Origin: Hsuehochloa calcarea
Taxonomy: Eukaryota; Streptophyta; Magnoliopsida; Poales; Poaceae
Direction of reading: 5' to 3'
NCBI GenBank assembly: GCA_036346395.1
Contig: CM070604.1
Coordinates: forward strand, 40,947,662 to 41,011,661
DNA length: 64,000 nucleotides
This document shows positions 11,521 to 21,848 of this stretch, piece by piece. The notes beneath the pieces are model-generated. The model saw only the letters and a list, made by a program, of their open reading frames with translations, was not told the DNA's origin and did no database searches. The first letter of the stretch is position 1. Each line of letters begins with the position of its first letter. A program made the translations under genes and the position numbers.

Positions 11521-12944
11521 AAGGCTTAACAACCGTAACAAAAGCTATAAGTTAAATAAACCTCTCTTTGTTTTCGTAAACCCCATTTTTAAACACTATT
11601 TATTTAGATTGTCTAAACAATCTAAGCAAATAGTCGGGGCTAGGATAAAGTTATTAATTTGACTTCAATTCTTAGTCTTTCGCTCGCTTATTATCTTTTG
11701 AGTTACTAACTACTCGACAAGATGATTTTCGTGAAATGAAGCGGATCATATATTACTCATTAACAAAATTGTCTCGCTTTACAAGGTAGTTACAAGATTA
11801 CTCAAGGGGAGAGCCTAGTGCATTTCCTCCGCCACCTTTTGCCAATCGATCAGATTTCCACAATCGACGACTTGCCTCGATTCAGATATCGAAGTCGGCT
11901 TCGATTGGTTTAACATTAAGGCGGGGATCTTGAGCTTTAAGTTTCGCTAAAGCGTAACTTCACAGCCTTCGATCGCCTCCTTATTGATTCAAATTTTGAT
12001 TAGCCTTCAGAGTGGTCACCATTTCTTGCAATTTTCCGACTTGTTCTCCAATAGTACTTGTGTGAGCAAACTATAGTATCTTCTCGAGGAGTTTTTCCTC
12101 GTAATGTAGCTCACTAAGCACATTGTTCAGAGAGTGATGTTGCCTTGAAGACTAGTCTTCATCGACTCCATCTCTGTTGGGTACAAGTCGAAGCCTCGCG
12201 AAGCTTTTGTTCTCGACCACTTGTTCCAAAAGAATAATACCGTCAAACAAAAATACTTCTAGAGGAACATAACACAAAGATATTTGTAGGTAAAAGCATT
12301 TCTTACCTACTAATTGAGAATCCAATTTCTTGACCTCTTCGCGATGGAAAGCAATGCCAAAGATGCTTTTGCTCCCACGCCCGATGTCCTCTCAGATTCA
12401 TCTTAGCAATGCGACGGACTCATTGCGATCAAGGTCTTTGCTTGGATTTCACCTCAAGGATTCTCAATTGGGCGAGCAATTTCGAACAAGGAATTGACAT
12501 TAAAAAGGAAAACACTCAAAAGGACAACAGTAAAGAGTTACTTACCGTGACTTGAGTTCTCGTAACCTCAAGTTCTTGATCCTTATTCTTGGTAATGCGG
12601 AAAACTCCCGAATGACCAAAGATTTGTCTCCAACTTCAACAGGAGATTCTTCATCTCATTTTCTTTATCTCAAGAAGAAATGAGAGTTAGGTAAAGGTTA
12701 AAACTCAAAAGCAGTCTTAAGTTCAAGATTCTGCTTATTTTTCCTGCAATTTCTTAGATGCAGAGACAACCTCTCGAAGTCTTTCCGAGAGGGTTAATAC
12801 TTCATTCCTTAGCCTCCTCGACTCCTCTTTTTCATAGTCGAGCGAGTCGGCTAAGGTCTTTGAATCACTGTTTAACCTACAAAGGACAGAGATGGAGATA
12901 AAAATCAGCCGAATGGTTATAAATACTTCTACAACCACTGACCT

Positions 12945-13070
12945 AGTCGTAAGTTTTTCTGCGACTACGAATGGTTGTAAGTCTTTCTATGACCACTATC
13001 TGGTCGTAAGTAGTCGTAAGTTTTTTCTTACGACTAATCCTTTGTCATGAGTTTCTTCCATGACTATTCT
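12945..13070 (+). repeat. Hairpin repeats in an intron of the antisense gene
   Basis: Four GTCGTAAG...TACGAC-type units, related to those in the Tat LTRs but not identical. They lie between a coiled-coil exon (above 13125) and the next (below 12880), so in an intron of the antisense gene. Confidence 0.8.
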
Positions 13071-14586
13071 CGTAAGACATTATACGAGTATTTAAGTTGA
13101 AAACAACTATGGATGATAAGTGACTTACCACCTCTCTGGCCTCTGTGCAGAGTAGCTCTTTCTCCTGTCTTAGCTCTAAAAGTTGTCGATGATACTCACC
13201 GACAACAGCAATTTGCTCCAGAGCTTTCTGCAAAAAGAAAACAGTAAGAAAGGAAGAAAAGCCACAGATATAAGTATTCTGAAGATACTTACATTCATAG
13301 TCGTCCTAGCAAACGTTGAATATACAAAGTCCGGGTGCTGCAGCTTATCTATCCTCGCAACTTTGTCCCACCACACCTTCTCAAGGCGCTCGTTATCAAA
13401 AGTATTCTCCATATTGGGAATATCTTTGGGATGGGGGACTCGGTCACGAGATTTGTAAGCAGAAGACCCTACGACGGAGGCAGGACCAAAGAAGTCACCA
13501 CAGAAGTCGAAATTTTCTCCTTCGCTTCAGAATTCTCTTTGGGTAGGGAAGGAACGCTCCTACATTTTCCTTCCCAGTGGTGCGCAGTCGTTCACCACCT
13601 TGACCAGAGGCTTCCACACTGTCTCGTTGTTTCTACGACCTCGAATGAGTGCGACCACCTCAACGGTAATGGCCGCTACCTCAAGAGTCGTAGCTACAAT
13701 TTCAGCAGGTGTGAGAGTCACTCTGGGAGTCTCGACTTCATCGGCCACCTGGGCCAAGGGTGATGCTTCGACCACCTCCATTGCTACCTCCCCAGTAGCT
13801 GAAGGGATGGCAATGGACTTCTCAGCGGAAGCATTCCCTGGGTCAAGGAGTCTGGATCAAATAAAGAAAAGCAAATCAAAGTTGTGAAAAGAAAAAGGTA
13901 AATGTCGTTCTTACACTTTAGTACATTTCACATACCTGCACTCGGTCTTAACCAGAATTTTGGAGCAATCCTCCCAACGGAGGACCTCTTCTTCTCCACG
14001 ACCACGCCCGTCGAGGTTCAACAATTGGCTCAGCTACGACCACGTCTGGTCGTAGAGTTGGAACAGGGACCAGGGCTCTAGTTCCCTGATCCTCTGGATG
14101 GACGAGATCAGTCTCGACCATTCCGCAGCACTCCTGCCCTCAGCTGTAGGTTGTGCTGATGCCGCACCCTCCTTCATAAAAGACATAAAATCTTTCCAGT
14201 TCTCCCTTTCTAGTTGCTTAATAAAACTAGGAGTGGCACCAACTGCGAAAGATTCCGTGTCATAATAAAAGGGTACCTTAGCCTTGCGAGGTTTACGCTA
14301 AGAGGTTCACCGCTTCAACCTCCTCGGCCGGACGGTGCGACCTCGGCTTCAGATACAACTACAAATGCCGCAGTCTTGTAGAGAGTCCGGTCGAAAGACC
14401 GAGCTCGAGCTTGCTCCCCCTTGCTCGCAGATTTTATAAGTCGACGTCTCTTCGTAGGAGGAGTCGAGCCTTTGTCTTTCGACAACCCAGCGCCAATAGT
14501 CATCGTAACGACTTCTTCGTCGTCCTGACGATTTTCCATGCCTACTTTCTGTAAAGCAAAACAGAAAAAGAAGAATCACTAATTAG

Positions 14587-14697
14587 TCGTAAGTTATTTC
14601 TACGACTAGAACTAAGTCGTAAGTATTTCTACGACTTTTTATTGATCGTAAGATATTCTACGATCACCATTAGTCGTAAGTATCTTCTACGACTATA
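14587..14697 (+). repeat. Second intronic hairpin-repeat array
   Basis: Four units such as GTCGTAAGTTATTTCTACGAC and GATCGTAAGATATTCTACGATC, each a near-perfect stem. The array lies within the intron bounded by the donor at 14731 and the acceptor near 14552 (minus strand). Confidence 0.85.
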
Positions 14698-15845
14698 AAG
14701 TCCTAAAGAAAGAATCAGACTTTTGATTACCTTTAGGCGCTCTATCCTTTCATCTGCGGACAAAGCCGCAATGACTTGAGGAACCGCCCTCGGAGTGGCG
14801 GGGACTTCTCACGATGAGTCGACTGAGTCAACCTCACTGTGAAAGATCCGTAAACAGATAAAAATATTAGACAAGGTTGGGAAAACCAAACGGAGAACTA
14901 AGTCGACAATTGCTTACCCTCCTCGTAGTCTCTCGTGGGGTCTCCTCTCCCGAGTACCTCCACATAGGAGATGCTCGCTTCTTCAGAGGATCGATTCTGG
15001 CGTGTGATGAAATCCTTCACCACATGCCATCCGGTCACCCTTCTTCCTTCAAGTCCTTAATGGCTTGAATATAAGGGCTAATCCTACCGATATCTTCAGG
15101 TTGAATCCCATGAAGATTTCTTTTCAATGACCTTCCCCACGAAAGAAAGGTCGCCTTCAGAGGTGACCTTCCAAAGAGAACCACCTCTTCCTCCACCCGC
15201 CACGAAGACCGTAAAGCTCTGAATGTACTCCTTCGACTTGAGTCGTGGAGCTTGCATCACGCTTCGGCGATTCCGGTTTGTCGAGCCATCCCATAATAAT
15301 ATTGGAACAACTCGAGATCCGCCGAATCCCTGTGCACGCCTCGCATGCATACACGAACACACTCAACATGGTAATGGAATTGGGACCTAAGTTTACCGGC
15401 CCACCCCAAAGTGTTCGAGTACTCCGTAAGAAAGGGGTGGGCAGTAATCAAGGCCGCACTCACAATACGCTTGGAAGACGGGATTTGCCCATTTTCCCCG
15501 ATGGCGATCTTGCCGATAGCCGAATCCACTTCACCGAGCCTTCTCGATCTTCCCGATCAACCAAGATCTTGATCTTAGCCGCATCCATCTCCGATTCCTC
15601 CCATTCGTAAACTCTCTTGGCCATTTCGCCGTAAGCAAGAAGTTTTTGATTGGGTTAGCGTGAAAAGATGAAACCTAGTCGAGGATGGAGAAAGCAAGAG
15701 TTCAAGAGCAATGAGCGATTCGGGGAAAAGTAAAACCCAAGTCTACCTTCCGTAAGTTTTTATAATCACGCGATCTCCGCCGCTTCAAAACCGCCTCGCC
15801 TATAGGTCTCAGAGGAGTTGGTTGTACCACTGAACCGCTTCATCG

Positions 15846-16275
15846 GACAAGTCTGAGAGAGCCGGTTGCAATTCCCCAGATGGTCCGTTCGAGAAAAATT
15901 AGGTGCGTATCGTCACCCCCAAGCAAAATTACATTCTTGACCAAGTATTTCTGGTCGAAGGAAGTATCAATCGGAAAGGCTTTTTCTCCGATTCCCCTGC
16001 TACGACCACCAGACGGTCGTAGGGTTTTTACGACTTTTAAGTTGTAAGCAATCTTCACGGTTGCGATCACTTCGGGAACCGTCTCATCAACAGATCTGTA
16101 GAGATCGTTTGCAATTCCCCAGACGGTCTGTTCGAGAAAGTTATGTTTGTTTTATCATCTCCAAGTAAAATTACTTTCCTGACCAAGTCTTTCTGGTCAA
16201 AGGAAGTATCAATCGGAAGGGTTTTTCTCCAATCGCCTACTACTACGACTACTACACAGCTTGTAGGGTTCTTAT
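15846..16275 (+). repeat. Tandem duplication of about 240 bp upstream of the antisense gene
   Basis: About 15846-16030 and 16087-16270 share gcaattccccagayggtcyg, ttcgagaaa, a 'gaccaagt-tttctggtc' stem, aggaagtatcaatcgga and the following GTCGTA motifs. It lies between the start of the antisense gene and the 3' LTR, so could hold that gene's promoter. Confidence 0.8.
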
Positions 16276-16434
16276 GACTTTTTGATAGTTGTAAGCAACC
16301 TTCTTGACCAAACAAATTCCTGGTCAAAGTAGCATTCAAATATCGAAGAGTTCTTCCTTCGACTATTGTTCTACGACATTTTCATGGTCGTAAGACCATT
16401 TACGAAACCTTCACCAAGTAAGTTACTTTCACTT

Positions 16435-16451
16435 GAAGCTGGGGGGCTAGA
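16435..16451 (+). other. Polypurine tract of the Tat element
   Basis: gaagctggggggctaga lies immediately before the 3' LTR start TGACGAGG, the expected place for priming of plus-strand DNA. Confidence 0.75.
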
Positions 16452-17286
16452 TGACGAGGATCTAATAATCCTCATTTTATCTTTTATCCGTAATTTTATT
16501 ATGGGTAAATATGATGTCACATAGTCCCCGTATACCCCTTATTTCTATAAGGAGAGGCCTAACTTTTGATTGTAAGTTCTTCTACAATCACCCCCATAGT
16601 CGTAAGTTCTTCTACGACTACATCATGGTCGTAAGTCCTTCTACGACCATTACATAGTCGTAAGTTATTCTACGACTGCTACCTGATCGTAAGTCCTTCT
16701 ACGACCACTACATAGTCGTAAGTTCTTCTTTGATCGCTACCGATCGTAAGTCCTTCTACGACCAGAAAACTACGACCACCTTATAATCAAACCTACTGCA
16801 CGGGTAGGTCCAATTGATTAAGGAATCCGAACGGTCTACACGCACTATTATTCCGCGTATTAATGGTGTGTAAATACCCCATTATCTCTCGGAAGATAAT
16901 TGCCGACGGCGTGAAGAAGTCAAGGCGCCGTAATTATCGCCATCATGCGCTACACATTACATTAATTAGGCGCATCTCCCGCAGGACAAAACGGCTACTT
17001 CTTCACGACTATATAAGGGCATCAAACAGAGAGACAAAGGAGGAGAAGAACGACAGCAAACAAGGGCTAGTCAAGTAGAAACACAAGCACTATTCTCTGT
17101 AATAGTTTTAGTCCTTTGCTGGATCATCAAGAATACCATACACACAGGATTAGGGTTATTATTCTCTCCGGAGAAAGCCTGAACCTGTCTAAACATCCCG
17201 TGTCAATCCACTCTGCGTGATCTTATCTCTAGGAGACCCCCCGAATCAAACAATCTTTACGTAAGATCGGTTCTAATACACCGACA
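16452..17286 (+). repeat. Tat 3' LTR
   Basis: 835 bp, TGACGAGG...CCGACA, with the hairpin array at about 16570-16765 and TATA at 17009-17018. It differs from the 5' LTR (836 bp less or more once the solo LTR is removed) mostly by small changes at CTG/CAG versus CG positions. Confidence 0.95.
17009..17018 (+). promoter_or_regulatory. TATA box of the Tat 3' LTR
   Basis: ctatataagg, same context as 1291-1300. From here transcription could run into the flanking DNA. Confidence 0.65.
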
Positions 17287-17291
17287 CCTCT

Positions 17292-17349
17292 GTTCTGGTC
17301 CGAAATGGACCAATACTGTAGCACTATTGGGAGAGACTTAATGGCGTTA
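17292..17349 (+). repeat. Fragment of the old LTR between two insertions
   Basis: Fifty-eight bases of target DNA between the Tat element and solo LTR 2. The last five (cgtta) are the left duplication of the solo LTR. Too short to classify alone. Confidence 0.5.
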
Positions 17350-19915
17350 TGTCGGGACCCGGATCTGTAAATCCGGACCCTTTGTGTATTCTGAACTAGT
17401 TCCATGATTAATAGCTAGTTCAAATAGTGTCAACATAGATGAAACCATGTCCATACAACAAAATAGCTAAGAAGTAAGCCAAATTATTATTAAATAATAG
17501 CAACTAACCTTATGGTCAAGGTTTTACAGAGTTTACCACGCAGGATATCTCGTGGTAGCCATTCTACATGCCCACATGCAATCGAGTGGAGAACGCGGCC
17601 TAGTTCGCACAGTCTTCAAAATACTCCTTGAAATCTGGATTCTAGGATTCTTCCTCAGCAACTGATCAACAATGATATAAAGCTATGAGTACACAAAGTA
17701 CTCAGCAAGTCATAGGGAAATGTATGCAAATAGTATTCATAAAAGGCTTGAACAAGGATAGTTTTATGGCTATTTTGCAGAAAGTAGTATTAACGATAAA
17801 TATAGTAAATAGATTGAAATTCATAATTGAAAATAATAATAAATAAATAGATAATTTCTTTGAAACAACTGGTGAACACCCGTTCACTTCCCAACCAACA
17901 AGCAGTGAACACCCCCGTTCACTTCCCAACCATTCCAACATTTTAAAGAAAATCTACCTCTCGTGTGAAATCACCAGGCATTGTGCAAAATAGGGGACAC
18001 GACCATTCGAATATACAATTTTACACTCTGCAGAGGTTGTACAGCTTGACATACAAGAGATAATCAGTTTATAATGTCAGTCTGACATACTTTCGAAGGT
18101 GAGCGACTAAACGATTATCATAAGGCTTTTACAAAGCTCTGTTTTCAAATAGTTCTACTTGCTAAGGTTTCACCTCCAACTGGCTCCACAACTCCCAATA
18201 TCCTCCTCACAAAACAATTGCACAGTCAACCAGCCCCCTCTTGCGCTAGTGTGAATGTATAACCCAGGGTTCACACTTCCACCAAAACAAAACTAAAGCA
18301 AAATATTGCTAATTAATTGGCCAAGTCCACCCCACCCCAGACATGTGATTGTACGGTATGACCCAGATCAATGGTGTATAAAGTTAAGTCCTTAGTAACT
18401 ACTCAAGCGAGGCAACCACATCCCAAATCATCCCCTTTACTGCATTAACATTCGTCTGAGTATGAAATAATTTTTGGTTCAATCCTGACCAAATGGCAAC
18501 CCTAGCCAAGGCACAACAACTTTTAGTAACAATGGATGCGCCACAATTCCATATTTTATTAAGTCAAATTTCCATGAGTAATTATTGTGAAGGAACCCAT
18601 CGTGCAACTAAAGCATGACTAAGCATAATACAATACCCATGTTGGTATTAAAATACGACCAACTAATATTGACCAAACATGTGGTGCCCAAGGGTACATG
18701 TCAACTTATCATTCACAATTATTCCAGGAGACATACAATCGAAAAGGTGTTTAGCTACTCCTGAAAGCATTTAATAAAAATTAGCAATACATGTAAATTT
18801 AAAACAATATAATATTATAAAATTGGTACAATATGGTCAAAGGTCTACGACTTGCCTTTGTCGAAGTTTGCAGAAGTTTCGGCAGGTCGATCCTGGACGG
18901 TTTCGAAAACATCGGATTCTATACACGCAAAACGAGATAAATAATGTAACATCCCAAATTTATGTTACCAAAATAAAAATTAATAAAGTTATTATTTTAT
19001 TAGATTTTATGAAATTTAAACGAGTTTTTATTGCTTTTCTTGAATTTTCTAAATTCTAAAAGTCAAAAATAAAATTTATTGAGTTTTATGGGATTTCCTT
19101 GGATTTAAAGTGAAAAATAAAAATTTAATTAATTTCTAGAATTTTCTGGTATTTAAAAAGGTTTTTCCTATTTTCAAAAAATAAAATTACAAATAAAAGC
19201 CAACTTTAAGTTGGAATTATTTTTATTGAATTCCAAATAATTCTAGGAATTTTTGTGAATTTTTCTAAAATTTTTGGACTCTATTTACTATATTATAAAA
19301 ATGTATTAGATTTATGGTTAAACTGTATTTCGAAAATACAAAGAATCAAAAATCAGATTTCCTGATCAGTCACCCATCCAACCAGTGCTCCACAACCAGC
19401 TCACTTAACCTCCCCGCACTACCAACTCTCCCTTTTCTTTCTTGTGACTAAAGCATCGATCCGTCCTTTTATTCCTTCCTCTCTCCTTTCTTCTTCCTCC
19501 AGCCAAAACTGTGCCTCTCTGTCTTCCTTTCGTGGACTTCAATGGCAGCGCCTATTATCACCACCCTTTGCCACCGGCCACCACCGACCTCATCACCGGA
19601 CGCCCCTCACCTCGCCTCCCCCTTCCAGAAAATCTAGAAAATAGTATTCATATTAAATTTTACAACAAATAAAATAAATTTTATGAAAATAGTATAGAAA
19701 TAAAATAAATCAGGTTGCAAGAAACAAGAAAGAACTTGGAGAAAATCTAGAAAAACTAAATAAACCAGTTTTGAATTTAATTGAAGTTTGATTTATTCAT
19801 ATTAAATTATTTTTATTTTCAAAATATCAAATTAAGCTTTGGCAATTCAATAAAAATTCATCTGGTTCCTTTTATTTTGAAAATTTCAAAAAGTCCTAAA
19901 AATTGGGATGTTACA
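17350..19915 (-). mobile_element. Second Tekay-type solo LTR
   Basis: The plus strand reads TGTCGGGACCCGG...GGGATGTTACA, with the same ends and orientation as solo LTR 1, but it is 2.57 kb long. The flanks cgtta (17345-17349) and cgtca (19916-19920) are an imperfect 5-bp duplication. The internal block attcgaatatacaa / acactctgcagagg (about 18005-18036) matches the Tekay LTRs in reverse. There are no coding domains and no primer site. The first 100 bp resemble solo LTR 1, so they are related subfamilies. Confidence 0.83.
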
Positions 19916-20838
19916 CGTCATTAGGACAAAGCAATGATTAAGGACTGAGTTAATTAGGCTCTATTAGATTGACGTGTGGGTCCAAGTATGAATTGTAGGA
20001 TATAATTAAATTCAGAGTTGAATATGAGTCTATGACACTCGGGCCCTACCACCTTAAGTTGCATAGGATAGATCGTGTCCTTGGACCAGCACAGTGCTTA
20101 TGGACCTATGGTCTATACAATACTCATGTGGATCAGGACTATGACATATGGGTTCCATCTGTCATAAATGGATTTTCTCTAAGAAAATAAATGAAAAAGA
20201 ATATGCAGCAGGACCCACCTTTCAAAGAGAGAACTCTCTCTCCCTTTTTTGAGGGATTAAGTTAGGGTTTGGACTTTGGAGAGCCCGTTCTCACTCATTT
20301 GAACTACAAATTGAATTATTTTTGTTTCTAAACTTATCCAAATTCAAACCCTATCCAACCAAATAAAAACACCAATTTTGGAGTTCATTTGAATTTTTGA
20401 AAGCAATTCAAATTAAATTAATAGCTTTGCCAACACTTCAATGACAGTGAGTAATATCTTTAATTAGGGAATACCTTTTAGCTAACTAAGAATAAAACTA
20501 AAGTGATAAACCCTAAGGGAGGTTAGTGGTAGCTATGACCTAGCTTCATGCTAGTGATAGTGATCAAGACAATAGGGTTGATCACTAAGCAAGGGCTAGT
20601 AGGTAAGAGCCCATAGACCTTGTATGGTAGTTATCTACCTAACTAGAGGTAGTCGTTAGCAGATGGCAGAGCTAAGGATCAGCCTAGTGGGATATGTTAC
20701 TTTAGTGTATGCCAAGCCACACAAGTAATAAAGCTAACCAAAGATTGCCTAAAAAATGAACCCAAACCCGTAGACACCCCTAATCAAGTTATAAGGCTGA
20801 TGACTAGTCGACGCTTGGAAGTCCCAGCTAAGGCTTAT

Positions 20839-21015
20839 GGAACTTCCTTGATAAATATAAAGTAATAAAAGAAATCATTAAGTGAACTAGACCCAATGTG
20901 TCGATGAGATATTTGTTTACCCAGAGCAAACCCCGCACTTATGCATAAGTCTCACCTGACAATCATGAAACTTCCTTGATAAATCGGAAATAATAACTAA
21001 AAGAATCATTAGAAT
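20839..21015 (+). repeat. Direct repeat of about 45 bp
   Basis: ggaacttccttgataaat...agaaatcatta (20839-20885) recurs at about 20967-21013 as gaaacttccttgataaat...agaatcatta, about 128 bp downstream. Confidence 0.75.
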
Positions 21016-21399
21016 AGCTAGGCGCCGTGTGTGAGTAGCGGTAGTATGTTCCTAGGTGGATGATAATAGTTCATCCATCAAACAACATCACCTAGGTTCT
21101 AGCAATCATCCATCGCTATCTGCTCCTAGTAAAAGGACACCGCGTGACCCGAGTGTGGATCAGAGGATCCTATCTAGTAAGGTGATCACTCCCATCTAGC
21201 CGACCGATGAGGAATATTCCTATAAATATTATCTCCCTCCCGTTGGAGTCTTAACTCCTCGCACCAGCGCACTTTCTGATAACCTGATCCCTCTCACCCT
21301 CACTTCGGATCAAACGGTTACCTAATCCTAAGCCTGGCTATCAACCAAAAACCCCACCACTAGACCAAACAAATAGAGTTTGGATTTATCTACTTTGGT

Positions 21400-21720
21400 T
21401 TGAAGTATTTCTTCATTCCCACTATCCCTGGATGTACTTCATTCCATCTGAAGTATTTCCTTCATCAACTTCCTTTGGATATTTTCTTCATCAACTTCCT
21501 CTGGATGTACTTCGTCTGAAGTAGTTCCTACATCAACTCTAGATGAGTATGTTTGGTTTCATATGGAGTACTCCCTTCTTTCAAGATGCCGTTAGATATG
21601 TTTAGTTTGAAGTGTTTTCTTCTTCAAACACGCATAGATTTGTTTACTTTCATTGGAAGTGTTTCCTTTTGTTTATTTGCCTTTGGATTTATTGGATTTC
21701 ATTTGGTTGCTCTCAGATAT
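21400..21720 (+). repeat. Degenerate tandem repeat, unit about 50 bp
   Basis: About six diverged units of the type 'tgaagtatttccttcatcaa..(c/g)tct(g)gatgtactt', starting at about 21403, 21459, 21517, 21567, 21616 and 21656. It belongs to the decayed LTR region. No open frame. Confidence 0.6.
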
Positions 21721-21804
21721 TCTCAGAATCAATCGTATTCTGCGTAGATAAAATCTGAAGCCATATCGAAACATCTGTCCTAACAAGAACGATGTTGGGA
21801 CCAA

Positions 21805-21848
21805 GATTATCAAAATATTGTGCAAGGTGATTATCAAAATATTGAGCA
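21805..21848 (+). repeat. Short tandem duplication
   Basis: gattatcaaaatattg(t/a)gcaag occurs twice in a row, with the spacer gt between copies. Confidence 0.8.

Larger units (their letters stand above)
11815..15624 (-). pseudogene. Antisense spliced gene of the Tat element (Transposase_28-like, coiled coil)
   Basis: A gene opposite to gag-pol in the 3' region. The start is at 15624 (MAKRVYEWEESEMDAAKIK). The N-terminal domain, over two frames at about 15540-15130, contains FVYACEACTGIRR, LELFQYYYG and RGGWRKRWF, which match the plant family called 'putative gypsy type transposon' (Transposase_28). Downstream are an acidic/basic exon with a TKRRRLIKS nuclear-type signal (about 14539-14315), EKVWWDKVARIDKL (about 13390), and two coiled-coil exons: LLELRQEKELLCTEA (about 13180-13135) and EEESRRLRNEVLTLSERLRE-like sequence (about 12830-12770). 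The last exon ends DWQKVAEEMH, stop at 11815-11817. Donors and acceptors (for example AAG|GTAATC at 14731, TTACAG at about 14552) mark introns. Frameshifts occur in the first domain. Function unknown. Confidence 0.7.
736..17286 (+). mobile_element. Ty3/gypsy LTR retrotransposon, Tat lineage, with a nested solo LTR
   Basis: Complete but decayed element of 16.5 kb, about 13.4 kb without the inserted solo LTR. Both LTRs begin TGACGAGGATC and end CCGACA. They are flanked by a perfect 5-bp duplication CCTCT (731-735 and 17287-17291). Plus-strand order: primer site, gag, protease, RT, RNase H, second RNase H, integrase; then a long 3' region with an antisense gene and tandem repeats; then polypurine tract and 3' LTR. 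The duplicated RNase H, protease before RT, integrase after RNase H and no chromodomain are hallmarks of the Tat lineage (RIRE2 and Ogre relatives). Most frames are broken, so it is probably not autonomous as read. Many breaks fall at CNG/CG sites (see findings). Confidence 0.93.
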
